A DNA stretch of 64,000 nucleotides from Candidatus Geothrix skivensis (GTDB lineage Bacteria; Acidobacteriota; Holophagae; Holophagales; Holophagaceae), in the NCBI GenBank assembly GCA_016721195.1, contig JADKIO010000005.1, positions 680,001 through 744,000 on the forward strand, written 5' to 3'. How positions within the stretch are numbered: position 1 is the stretch's first letter; every line of letters begins with the position of its first letter. Shown here in pieces: positions 41,633-50,047 of this stretch. Both the position numbers and the translations under genes were made by a program. Below the pieces are notes generated by a model, which made no database searches, was not told where the DNA came from, and worked only from the letters and a program-made list of their open reading frames with translations.

Positions 41633-43735
41633 ATGCCCTACCTGTCCTGGGTGGATGGAAACCAGCTCGTTCGGCACGCCTTCCATGAGGCCTGCCGCGT
41701 GGGACGGGATCCCCTGGCCTGCGCCGTGGCCCACCCGCAGCTGGCGGAGCTCTCCAGGGAGCATGCCGCCATCGATCGCCTCGGCGCCATCTGGTGGCTG
41801 AGGGATCTGGATTCGGCCAATGGCACGCTGCTGAATGGCCGTCCCCTGCTGCATCCCCAGGGCAACGCCCTCCAGGACGGGGACACCCTGGAACTGGGAG
41901 GCTGGCGGCTCACCTTCAACGAAGGGTTCCCGGGCCTGGACGGCACCGTGTTCGCCGAGCGGGTGGGGGATCTCTTCCAGGAGGTCCGCCCGGAACCCGC
42001 CCAGGCGATGGTCCTGATCCGCAGCATCGAGCTGCTGCAGCGCGCCACTGAAAAGTTGCTCCGCCAGGTGGATGCCGATGGCATGGTGAAGGGCCTCCTC
42101 GAGGAATCCCTGCACCTGCTGAGCGGGGACCGGGGCTTCCTGGTCATGCGGACCAAAGAGGGAGCCTGGCGCACTGCCCACCGGGTGGGGGATGTCCAGG
42201 AGGGCATCGGCCTCTCCCGCTCCGTGCTGGACTATGTGGCTCGGGAGCACACGGCGGTCATGTCGAACCAGCCCCTGGCGGATCCCCGCTTTGGCGGGCT
42301 CAGCCTGGTGGAGCTGCACCGGGGCTCCCTGCTCTGCGCCCCCATGGTGGACGAGGGCGACCTTCATGGAGCGCTGTACATCGACCGGGAGGCTGAAGGA
42401 CGGCCCTTCACCCGCTTCGACCTGGCGGTCTTCCAGGCCTTCGTTCGTCTGGGCTCCATGGCCCTCCACCAGGCCATGCTGAACCGCCGGGCCCTGAGCC
42501 ACGCGGAGCAGCAGGGAGAGCTGCTGCGGTTGCGCACCGAGCGGCAGCGGGAGGCCGATCGGCATGGCGAGCTGCTGACCGCCCTGGCCGCGCCCCTGCG
42601 GCGGGTGCAGAGCTGGGCCGAGGGATTGCCTGGGCTGGCCGGGGAGGCCATCCGGGGGCAGCTCGACCAGATGACGGCACTGTTCGAGCACGGCTCCCAG
42701 GAAGGGCACACCGAGCCTACGCCCATGGCCGGCCACCCGATGCAGGTGGCCGCCCTCCAGGAGGAGTTGGTCCAGCGCTGGGAATCCCTCCTTCGCCTGC
42801 GCAAGGTCTGGCTGAACGCCGGTCCGGCCCCGGCCGCCTCGGTCTGGATGCCCGGGGGATCCCTGGTGGTGGCTCTGGCGGGGCTGGTGGAGCCCATGCT
42901 CATGCAGCTGCAGGAGGGCTCGGCCCTCTCCACCCGCTGGGACCAGGAGCGGGGCTCCTGGATCTTGCGCCTGGGTCTGCCCCAGGGCCTCCACGGTCCC
43001 ATTCCGGATGCCTGGACCCAGCGGATGCTCCAGGAAGCGGGGGTGCGCTGGCACTGGGCCGACCAGGCTCTGGATCTCTTCCTGCCCGAAGGTCCCGATG
43101 CCATGCCCGAGGAGCCCTCCCGGCCCCTGCTGGGCCTGGTGAGCGACGAGCTCAACCTGCTGGGCCTCTTCCAGACCGTGGCGGAGGCGGGCAACCTCTG
43201 GCTGCACCCCCTGGAGCAGGAGCCGCCGCCCCCGCCCCTCCCCAAGTTCCGGTTCCTGGTGGTGGATGCCCGTGGCACCCAGGACCTGGAGGGCTGCATT
43301 CGCGCCTACCGCCGCCACCCCTCCTTTGCCACCACACCCATCCTGGTGGTGCGCTGCACGGAGGATGAGACGCCCAGGCTCATCGAGGCCGGGGCCACGG
43401 ACTGGCTGACGGAAGGCTTCCGCTGGGAGGCCCTCCACCACCGGTTGCAGGTGCTGCGTGGGCACACCGAGCTCCAGCAGCGCGCCTTGGCGACGGAGCG
43501 GCTGGAGTCCTTCCGGCAGATGGCGGGCACCCTCAAGCACGAGATCAACAACCCCCTGGCGATCATCTCCATGCAGGTGGAGATGCTCCAGCGCAAGTAC
43601 CCCGAGGAAGTGAAGCTCGCCAAGATCGGGGAGATGGTGGACCGGATCCGGGCCCTGGTGCAGGTGCTTCAGAAGATGCGCGAAACGCCCACGGAAGACT
43701 ATGCGGACGGATCGAGCATCCTGCGGCTGGGGTAG
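41633..43735 (+). CDS. FHA-GAF signalling protein with rearranged histidine-kinase parts
   Basis: The 700-aa soluble protein has an FHA domain (about residues 15-100, with REHAAIDRL and DSANGTLLNGRPL), a GAF domain (about 140-285), and a helical linker. Next is a region near 395-480 that looks like a worn HATPase fold without N- or G-boxes, then a receiver-like domain (about 500-610). That domain keeps LVVDARG but has TEGF where TKPF is expected. The last part is a DHp-like helix pair with LKHEINNPLAIISMQ (His636). No ATPase domain follows; the protein ends about 64 residues later. The phosphorylation His may be served by another kinase or act structurally. FHA domains bind phosphothreonine, which hints at crosstalk with Ser/Thr kinases. 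Confidence 0.75.
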   Translation: MPYLSWVDGNQLVRHAFHEACRVGRDPLACAVAHPQLAELSREHAAIDRLGAIWWLRDLDSANGTLLNGRPLLHPQGNALQDGDTLELGGWRLTFNEGFPGLDGTVFAERVGDLFQEVRPEPAQAMVLIRSIELLQRATEKLLRQVDADGMVKGLLEESLHLLSGDRGFLVMRTKEGAWRTAHRVGDVQEGIGLSRSVLDYVAREHTAVMSNQPLADPRFGGLSLVELHRGSLLCAPMVDEGDLHGALYIDREAEGRPFTRFDLAVFQAFVRLGSMALHQAMLNRRALSHAEQQGELLRLRTERQREADRHGELLTALAAPLRRVQSWAEGLPGLAGEAIRGQLDQMTALFEHGSQEGHTEPTPMAGHPMQVAALQEELVQRWESLLRLRKVWLNAGPAPAASVWMPGGSLVVALAGLVEPMLMQLQEGSALSTRWDQERGSWILRLGLPQGLHGPIPDAWTQRMLQEAGVRWHWADQALDLFLPEGPDAMPEEPSRPLLGLVSDELNLLGLFQTVAEAGNLWLHPLEQEPPPPPLPKFRFLVVDARGTQDLEGCIRAYRRHPSFATTPILVVRCTEDETPRLIEAGATDWLTEGFRWEALHHRLQVLRGHTELQQRALATERLESFRQMAGTLKHEINNPLAIISMQVEMLQRKYPEEVKLAKIGEMVDRIRALVQVLQKMRETPTEDYADGSSILRLG

Positions 43736-43738
43736 AAC

Positions 43739-44296
43739 TCAAGCTCCGGGCTTCAGGAGCCGCAGCCCACGCTCGCTGAGCAGCGCCATGACGGGCCAGT
43801 CGTGGGGTTCCACGGGCATGGGCAGGTGCATCTGGGCCTCGAAGCCCACCCCCACCGTGAGCACCTCCTCCGGCAGCTTCGCCAGCAGGGCGTCGTAGAA
43901 GCCTCGCCCATAACCCAGGCGGTGGCCCCCCTCGTCGAAGGCCAGGCCGGGCACCAGCAGAAGCTGCACCGGTGGCAGGAAATGCAGGGCCAGGGCGGGC
44001 TCCAGCAGGCCCCAGTGCCCCTTCTCCAGGGGCTCCGTGCCCCAGGCGAGCCGGGGCGGGTGGGTGGAGGCCACCTTCGGGAAGAACCAGTGCCAGCCTG
44101 GGTGGGAGGCCACGGCCGGCCGCAGGTCCACCTCGGAGCCGAAGGGCCAGAAGGCGCCGATCCGGGTGCAGCGGCGCTCCCGGCAGAGGCGCTCCAGGTG
44201 TTGGCAGAGCGACCGGGACCAGGCGGCCCGGGCGTCGGCCGGCAGCCCGTCCCGGCGGGTCTTCAAGTGGGCACGATACTCGGCCTTGGTCTCCAT
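43739..44296 (-). CDS. 5-formyltetrahydrofolate cyclo-ligase
   Basis: The 185-aa enzyme converts 5-formyl-THF to 5,10-methenyl-THF with ATP. Family features are the basic N-terminus KAEYRAHLKTRRDGLP, RIGAFWPFGSEVDLRP, and the signature VPGLAFDEGGHRLGYGRGFYD followed by VGVGFEAQM. It would keep folate in circulation and complements FtcD at 10.5 kb, which yields the same product. It is convergent with the FHA-domain gene (3-base gap) and divergent from the phospholipase D-like gene. Confidence 0.92.
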   Translation of the reverse strand: METKAEYRAHLKTRRDGLPADARAAWSRSLCQHLERLCRERRCTRIGAFWPFGSEVDLRPAVASHPGWHWFFPKVASTHPPRLAWGTEPLEKGHWGLLEPALALHFLPPVQLLLVPGLAFDEGGHRLGYGRGFYDALLAKLPEEVLTVGVGFEAQMHLPMPVEPHDWPVMALLSERGLRLLKPGA

Positions 44297-44367
44297 GGGA
44301 TCAGATCAACAGGGACCCCGGAACTTCGTCAAGGCTCGGGAGGCTATCCTTGAGCCGGAGTGCTGCC

Positions 44368-45570
44368 ATGATCCTTCGTCCCCTGCTGTTGATCCTCACC
44401 GTCGGCCTGGCCATGATCGCCCCCCGATCCGCGCTGGCGCAGACCGGGCTCCAGCCGGAGGCTCCCCGCACCCAGCTGGTGCAGTCGATCCCAGTGGAGA
44501 CGGACCTCGCCGATCCTGACCTACCCTTCGCCAGGGAGGTCTGGGTGGCCATGATCCGGGGGGCCAGGACGAGTTTCGAAGCTGCCGAGTTCTATGTCAC
44601 GAACCGTCCTGGCAGTGCCCTTGAGACGGTGCTGGCGGAGCTGGAAAGCGCCGGGAAACGAGGGGTGAAGGTGCGCTTCCTGCTCTCATCCAGGATGCTC
44701 GAGCAGGATCCGGCCTCCGTGGCACGGCTCCGGGGCATTCCCGGCGCGGAGGTGCGCAGCTTTGATCTGGCCGGCGTTTCCACCGGCATCCTCCACGCCA
44801 AGTACTTCCTGGTGGATGGACGGGAGGCCTTCCTGGGCAGCCAGAACTTCGACTGGCGGGCCCTGGAGCATATCCACGAGCTGGGGGTGCGCACCACCGA
44901 GCCGGTCATCGTCTCGCGGCTGTCACGGCTCTTCGCCATCGACTGGGCCTTCGCCGCCGAACGGAAGCTGAACGCGTTTCCAGTGCAGCCGCGGCCGTCG
45001 GCCCGGTCGAAGGTGGAGCTGGTGGCCAGCCCGCCCTTCCTGACGCCCAAGGACATCCGGCCCTCCATCGAAGCACTGCTGGACCTGCTGGACCAGGCGA
45101 AGCTGACCGTGCGCGTGCAGCTGCTGACCTACTCGCCGATCTCGGGCCAGGACCGCTACTGGCCCGTGTTGGACAACGCCCTGCGCGCTGCCGCCGTGCG
45201 GGGGGTGAAGGTGAAGCTGCTGGTATCGGACTGGGTGCTGGGGGGCCGGGCCCTCCCGCACTTGAAAGCCCTGACCCTGATCCCGAACCTCGAAGTGAGG
45301 GTGGCTTCCATCCCCGAGGCCAAGGAGGGGCACATCCCTTTCGCCCGGGTCATCCACAGCAAGTACCTGGTGGCGGATGGTGAGCACCTTGCCCTGGGCA
45401 CCAGCAACTGGGAGGAGAGCTACTTCTCGGGGTCCCGCAACCTCGAGTTGGTGTTCCGCGACACCCCCCTGGCCAACCAGGCGGCGGCGGTATTCGATCG
45501 CCTGTGGGGCAGCCGCTACGCCTTCGCGCTTGAGCCCCTGACGGCCTACGAGAAGCGCAAGGTGGACTAG
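44368..45570 (+). CDS. Secreted phospholipase D-like protein
   Basis: The 400-aa product has a signal peptide (MILRPLLLILTVGLAMIAP through ALA) and two HKD motifs: HAKYFLVDGREAFLGSQNFD near residue 144 and HSKYLVADGEHLALGTSNW near 331. Both have the His, Lys and Asn/Ser residues of the PLD catalytic pair. The overall layout resembles the PLD3/PLD4 and bacterial PLDc families, which act on phospholipids or nucleic acids; the substrate is unknown. Its end overlaps the convergent mqnE gene by four bases. GGAG lies upstream of the ATG. Confidence 0.87.
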   Translation: MILRPLLLILTVGLAMIAPRSALAQTGLQPEAPRTQLVQSIPVETDLADPDLPFAREVWVAMIRGARTSFEAAEFYVTNRPGSALETVLAELESAGKRGVKVRFLLSSRMLEQDPASVARLRGIPGAEVRSFDLAGVSTGILHAKYFLVDGREAFLGSQNFDWRALEHIHELGVRTTEPVIVSRLSRLFAIDWAFAAERKLNAFPVQPRPSARSKVELVASPPFLTPKDIRPSIEALLDLLDQAKLTVRVQLLTYSPISGQDRYWPVLDNALRAAAVRGVKVKLLVSDWVLGGRALPHLKALTLIPNLEVRVASIPEAKEGHIPFARVIHSKYLVADGEHLALGTSNWEESYFSGSRNLELVFRDTPLANQAAAVFDRLWGSRYAFALEPLTAYEKRKVD

Positions 45571-46694
45571 GCGCTGGCGTAGACGTTGTACAGGTTGTCC
45601 CGCTCCAGGGGCTCGAAGCCCGCCTCCCGGATGAGGCGCACCAGCTCGCCCTGGGCCAGCCCCTGGGGGCTCTTGGCGCCGGCCAAGTGGGCGATCTCCT
45701 CGGCGATGACCGTGCCGTCCAGGTCGTCGGCGCCATAGCTGAGGCCCGCCTGGGCCAGGCCCGGCGAGATCATGACCCAGTAGGCCTTGATGTGCGGGAT
45801 GTTGTCGAGCAGCAGCCGGGCCACGGCGATCTCCCGCAGATCCTGGGTGCCCGTGGTCTCGTGGATCACGTGGGTGGCGCTCAGCTCATTGTCCTCGTTC
45901 TGGTAGGCCAGGGGAATGTAGGCCAGGAAACCGGTGTATCCAGACTTGAGTGAGCGGTCCTGCAGGTTCCGCAGGCGCATGAGATGGTCCACCCGGTGCT
46001 TCGGTTCCTCGATGTGGCCGTAGAGCATGGTGCAGTTGGTGGGCAGGCCCTTGCGGTGGCAGAGCTCGGCCGTGTCCAGCCAGACCTGGGCGTCCTTCTT
46101 GCCGATGCAGATCTGCTCCCGGAGCGCTTCGTCGAAGATCTCCGCGCCGCCGCCGGGGCAGCTTTCGAGACCCGCCGCCATGCAGCGGTCCAGGAAGGCG
46201 TCCGTGGTGAGGCCAGAGATGCGGGCGTAGTAGTCCATCTCGATCATGGTGAAGACCTTGAGGTGGATGGACGGGAAGCGCGCCTTGATTCTGCGGAACA
46301 GATCCTCGAAGTAGTCGACCTTCAGCTTGGGGTTGTGGCCCGAGGTCATGTGCAGCTCGCGGACGCCGGTGTTCTCAGGCTTCTCCAGTTCCGCAATGAT
46401 GTCCTCGGCGGAGAGGGAGTAGGCCCGGGGGTCGCCGGGCTTGGCCTGGAAGGCGCAGAACTGGCAGTGGGTATAGCAGACGTTGGTGTAGGACAGGCGG
46501 CGGCTCACCGCGTAGTAGGCGGCCCGGCCGTGCATCCGGAGCCGCACCTGGTGGGCCATGGCTCCCACGCCCGTGAGATCCGGCGTGTCATAGAGCAGCA
46601 GCCCATCCTCGAAGCTCAGGCGCTCGCCACCGAGCACCTTCTCCGCCAGGGGCAGCAGGCGCGGATCGCGGATTCTCGATTGCAGTGACAACAT
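45567..46694 (-). CDS. mqnE: Aminofutalosine synthase (radical SAM)
   Basis: The 375-aa radical SAM enzyme has CYTHCQFCAF (CX3CX2C) near residues 73-80 and the MqnE-type segments HMTSGHNPKLKVDYFEDLF, ESCPGGGAEIFDE, NCTMLYGHIEEPKHRVDH and GFLAYIPLAYQNEDNEL. MqnE joins 3-[(1-carboxyvinyl)oxy]benzoate with SAM to give aminofutalosine, the committed step of the futalosine route to menaquinone. MqnC is the closest alternative; the LYGHIE and IPLAYQ motifs favour MqnE. GAGG precedes the ATG. Other mqn genes are not here. Confidence 0.85.
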   Translation of the reverse strand: MLSLQSRIRDPRLLPLAEKVLGGERLSFEDGLLLYDTPDLTGVGAMAHQVRLRMHGRAAYYAVSRRLSYTNVCYTHCQFCAFQAKPGDPRAYSLSAEDIIAELEKPENTGVRELHMTSGHNPKLKVDYFEDLFRRIKARFPSIHLKVFTMIEMDYYARISGLTTDAFLDRCMAAGLESCPGGGAEIFDEALREQICIGKKDAQVWLDTAELCHRKGLPTNCTMLYGHIEEPKHRVDHLMRLRNLQDRSLKSGYTGFLAYIPLAYQNEDNELSATHVIHETTGTQDLREIAVARLLLDNIPHIKAYWVMISPGLAQAGLSYGADDLDGTVIAEEIAHLAGAKSPQGLAQGELVRLIREAGFEPLERDNLYNVYASA

Positions 46695-46810
46695 CTGCGC
46701 CTCGGCCCACCAGTGTAACGCCAGGGCGCCAGGACCTGAACTCGCGTCCAGATCCTCAAGGTTCCCGCGAGACCAGTGGGGTTGTGGACCTCGTGGAAAG
46801 CCACGAAGGC

Positions 46811-48544
46811 TCAGGGCAGGCGGGGCAGGCGGACCTGGAAGGTGGTGCCCCGGCCCGCCTGAGAGGTGAAGGTGATCTGGCCACCCGATTTTTGCAGCAG
46901 CGCCTTCACGGACATCAGGCCCAGCCCGGTTCCCTTGCCCACGGGCTTGGTGGTGAAGAAGGGCTCAAAGAGGCGCCCCTGCAGCTCCTCCGGGATGCCC
47001 GTGCCAGAATCCTCCACCTCGAGCAGGGGTCCCTTGGCGCCGTCTTCGGGGCCCGGTGCCCCGATGCGCAGGGTGATCCTGCCGCCCGAAGGCATGGCAT
47101 CCCGGGCATTGCTCACCAGGTTCACCAGGATCTGCTCCAGCATCCCCTTGGTGCCCAGGAAAGGCGTCACCGCCGTGGCGTTCTCCAACTCCAGCAGCTG
47201 GTTCCGGGGCAGCAGCAGCTGGAGGAGGGGCTGCATGGCGACGAGCTCCCCGGCCAGGTCCAGGGCCTGGGGGTGGGCCTCCTCCTGGCGCCCCAGGTTC
47301 ATGAGCCGGCGGCTCATGGTGGTGGCGAGCTGAGTGGCCTCCTGCATGCGCACCAGGTCCTTCCGGTCGGGCACCTTGGCCTCGTCAACGTCCATGAGCA
47401 CGAGCTCCGCCCGGCTCTGGATGGCGCAGAGCACGTTGTTCAGGTCATGGGAGAGCCCGGCGCCAAGAGTCGCCAGAGACTTCATGCGCTCGGTGCGGAG
47501 CAGCATGGCCTGGGCCTCCTCCAGGGCCTGCGTGCGCTCCGCGACCCGGAGTTCCAGGTGCTGGGAAAGGGTGAAGAAGTCCCTCAGCGCAAAGTACTGC
47601 CGCACCAGCAGCACGATCACCAGGCTCAACGAGATCCACACGAGGCTGAGCCGATGGCTGAGGCCGCCCCCGGTGATGAGCATCCACACCCCAAGGGTGG
47701 TCGCGCCGATGACAGGCAGGTAGGGCAGCACATGGATGATGCGCACCTGGTCGGGCGGCGAGGGCTCGGGGTCCACGGGCCTCGGCGACAGGGCCGCGGC
47801 CAGGTAGGCCAGGGGCACGGTATAGACCAGGGGGCCGAGGGTCAGTTGGAAGAGCGGCGTACCCGAGAGCACGCCGAGCAGCCAGTTGAAGTTGTGCAGG
47901 CAGGCCAGCAGAAAGGCCAGAGAAAGCCAGCCGAGCGGGCCCCGGAACCGGGAGGGCTCCGCCAGGCCGAAGTAGATGGCGAGGCCCAGCAGCAGGTCAT
48001 AGACGAGGAAGGTGCCGACCCAGAGCAGGCGATCCAGCAGGGGAAAGCGGTCATTGAGAAAGACCGGTCCCAGCACCAGGCCCCAGAGGATGAAAAACAC
48101 CGAAAGGGCGAAGAGCAGGCCGTCCAGCCCATGGCGCACGCGGTCGAACCGGGTGCGGGGGGTCAGGCTCCAGGCCAGCAGGGTGCCCACCAGGAGGAGG
48201 GCCACCAGCACCTGCACCAGGATGGAGGCATTGCGGGCCAGGGCCGGCAGGGGCTGGCCCAGGAAGGCGGGGATCCGGGAGGCCTGGATGAGGCTGTTGG
48301 CGAGCAGGGAGGCCGCCAGGATCTTCCAGCCCAGGGCCTCCGGCCCCCCCTTCCTCGCCCGCCGGGCCGCGGCAAAGCCGGCCAGGTAGAACAGGGCCAC
48401 CAGACCGATGAGGATGACCAAGGTCTGCTGCGGGCCTGACATGGCGAACTGGGCCACCAGGCCCAGGAGCAGGGCGCCGCCTGAGACCAGGGCCAGGGTG
48501 GGGCCCGGTCGAGACGCAAGCTGGTTGCCGGCTTCCTTGGTCAT
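46811..48544 (-). CDS. Membrane sensor histidine kinase
   Basis: The 577-aa protein has about eight N-terminal transmembrane helices (residues 15-320) with no large periplasmic domain, then a short coiled coil. Its H-box is GLSHDLNNVLCAIQSR, N-box NLVSNARDAMPSGG, G1 EVEDSGTGIPEE, F-box FEPFFTTKPVGKG and G2 GTGLGLMSVKAL. All kinase motifs are intact. The DLNNVL version of the H-box resembles the kinase at 3.7 kb, so both belong to the same broad (NtrB/HPK4-like) class. The sensed signal may be membrane or quinone state, which is speculation. It lies 45 bases from pyrD. Confidence 0.88.
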   Translation of the reverse strand: MTKEAGNQLASRPGPTLALVSGGALLLGLVAQFAMSGPQQTLVILIGLVALFYLAGFAAARRARKGGPEALGWKILAASLLANSLIQASRIPAFLGQPLPALARNASILVQVLVALLLVGTLLAWSLTPRTRFDRVRHGLDGLLFALSVFFILWGLVLGPVFLNDRFPLLDRLLWVGTFLVYDLLLGLAIYFGLAEPSRFRGPLGWLSLAFLLACLHNFNWLLGVLSGTPLFQLTLGPLVYTVPLAYLAAALSPRPVDPEPSPPDQVRIIHVLPYLPVIGATTLGVWMLITGGGLSHRLSLVWISLSLVIVLLVRQYFALRDFFTLSQHLELRVAERTQALEEAQAMLLRTERMKSLATLGAGLSHDLNNVLCAIQSRAELVLMDVDEAKVPDRKDLVRMQEATQLATTMSRRLMNLGRQEEAHPQALDLAGELVAMQPLLQLLLPRNQLLELENATAVTPFLGTKGMLEQILVNLVSNARDAMPSGGRITLRIGAPGPEDGAKGPLLEVEDSGTGIPEELQGRLFEPFFTTKPVGKGTGLGLMSVKALLQKSGGQITFTSQAGRGTTFQVRLPRLP

Positions 48545-48589
48545 AAGGGGCCAGTATATGGGCCAAGGAGAACCAAATGGTGTTCCAAC

Positions 48590-49633
48590 CTAGGTTCTAG
48601 TCCTTGCGGCCATGGCCACCAGACCTTGCTCCATGCGCCGGATCAGCCCCGGGCCCTGGAAGATCAGGGCGCTGTAGATCTGCGCGAGGGCGGCTCCGTC
48701 GTCGAGGGCGTCGTGCACGTCCTCGGCGGTGCCGAGTCCGCCGCAGGCCACCAGGGGCAGGCGTCCCCGCAGGGCGTGGAGGAGGCGGCGCCGCACCTCC
48801 CGGGCCTTGGCCTTGAGTGGCACGCCGCTCAGCCCGCCCGCGCCCTTGGTTTCCACCAGGGCCCTGAGTGGCTCCGCCACGATGCCCCGGTCCAGGGTGG
48901 TGTTGGTGGCGATGAGCCCGGAGATGCCGGCAGCCACGGCCACTTCGACGATGGCATCGAGATCCTCCGGGGCCAGATCGGGCGCCAGCTTCAGCAGCAG
49001 GGGCTGGCGTTCCAGCCCCAGTTCCCGGCGCAGGTCCAGCATTCCCGCCAGCAGGGGCTTCAGGGCCTCCGGTGCCTGGAGGTTCCGCAGGCCGGGCGTG
49101 TTGGGGCTGCTCACATTGAGGGCGACGTAGTCCACCACCGGTGCGATGAGCCGGTAGGCGGCGCGGTAGTCCTCCAGGGCCTGGCCCTCGGGGGTCTCCT
49201 TGTTCTTGCCCAGGTTGCCCCCCACGATGAGCCCGGCGGGCCGGGACTGGAGCCGCCGGGCCACCACCTCGGCGCCTTCACTGTTGAAGCCCATGCGGTT
49301 CAGGATCAGGCCCGCCTGGGGAAAGCGGAACAGCCGCGGCCTGGGATTGCCTGGCTGGGGCCGGGGCGTCACCGTGCCGATCTCCACGTGGCCGAAGCCC
49401 AGGGCCTTCCAGAGGGGCAGGAGGGTGGCGCCCTTGTCCAGGCCCGCCGCCAGGCCCAGGGGCGTTGGGAAGTCCAGGCCGAAGGCCGACCGATGGAGGG
49501 CTGCCGGATGCGCTGGCTCCGGGAGCCGGGGCCAGGCGCAGAGGCGCTCCCCCAGCCAGAAGGCCAGGTTGTGGGCGGTCTCGGGGTCGAAGCGGAAGAT
49601 CAGCGGGCGCAAAGCGCCGTAGAGATCCATCAC
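48590..49633 (-). CDS. pyrD: Dihydroorotate dehydrogenase (quinone), class 2
   Basis: The 347-aa flavoenzyme oxidises dihydroorotate to orotate in pyrimidine synthesis. Class 2 features are the N-terminal helical extension (YGALRPLIFRFDPETAHNLA), GLAAGLDKGATLLPLW, FNSEGAEVVARRL, the catalytic region NVSSPNTPGLRNLQ and the C-terminal ACGGLGTAEDVHDALDDGA FMN-phosphate site. It uses a membrane quinone, consistent with menaquinone made via MqnE encoded nearby. Its start overlaps the stop of the lipoprotein gene (ATGA). Confidence 0.94.
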   Translation of the reverse strand: MMDLYGALRPLIFRFDPETAHNLAFWLGERLCAWPRLPEPAHPAALHRSAFGLDFPTPLGLAAGLDKGATLLPLWKALGFGHVEIGTVTPRPQPGNPRPRLFRFPQAGLILNRMGFNSEGAEVVARRLQSRPAGLIVGGNLGKNKETPEGQALEDYRAAYRLIAPVVDYVALNVSSPNTPGLRNLQAPEALKPLLAGMLDLRRELGLERQPLLLKLAPDLAPEDLDAIVEVAVAAGISGLIATNTTLDRGIVAEPLRALVETKGAGGLSGVPLKAKAREVRRRLLHALRGRLPLVACGGLGTAEDVHDALDDGAALAQIYSALIFQGPGLIRRMEQGLVAMAARTRT

Positions 49634-50004
49634 CTCACCGTCACCGTGGCGCTGGCAAAGACTTCCGGGAAATCCTCCCGTCGGACTTCCACGTGGAAGA
49701 CTCCAGGCGTGCCGGGTGCCGTGTAGAGCCCCGCGCCGTTGATGGTGCCGCCCTGGGGCTCCACCACCCGCCAGGCCACGGGCTGCCGCAAGTAGCGGAG
49801 CCCCTCCTGGTAGTTGATCTCGGCCTGGAAGGACTGGGTGGCGCCCGCCACCAGGCTCACCGTCACGGGACGGAGCTTCAGCATGGGCTTGAAGGGTTCG
49901 GCGGGTTTGGCGGGCACGGTGCTCCCGGGAGCGGCGCAGGCCAGGGCCAGCAGAAGGGAACTGGCGGCCAGGCTGCGGAAAAGGAGATGGGGCTGGGGCT
50001 TCAT
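49630..50004 (-). CDS. Small lipoprotein with a bacterial Ig-like fold
   Basis: The 124-aa product starts with a lipoprotein signal (FRSLAASSLLLALAC, lipobox LALAC). It then has a short Pro-rich spacer and one Ig-like beta domain (VTVSLVAGATQSFQAEI, VAWRVVEPQGG, GLYTAPGTPGVFHVEVR), as in bacterial surface or periplasmic adhesion-type domains. It is probably outer-membrane or inner-membrane anchored. ATG at 50004 with GAGG upstream was chosen over a start at 50043. It is read just before pyrD and just after the Wzi-like barrel. Confidence 0.72.
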   Translation of the reverse strand: MKPQPHLLFRSLAASSLLLALACAAPGSTVPAKPAEPFKPMLKLRPVTVSLVAGATQSFQAEINYQEGLRYLRQPVAWRVVEPQGGTINGAGLYTAPGTPGVFHVEVRREDFPEVFASATVTVR

Positions 50005-50047
50005 TCGGACCTCGGATCCCCCAGGATAGCGCAGCCCCGGCACCTCC

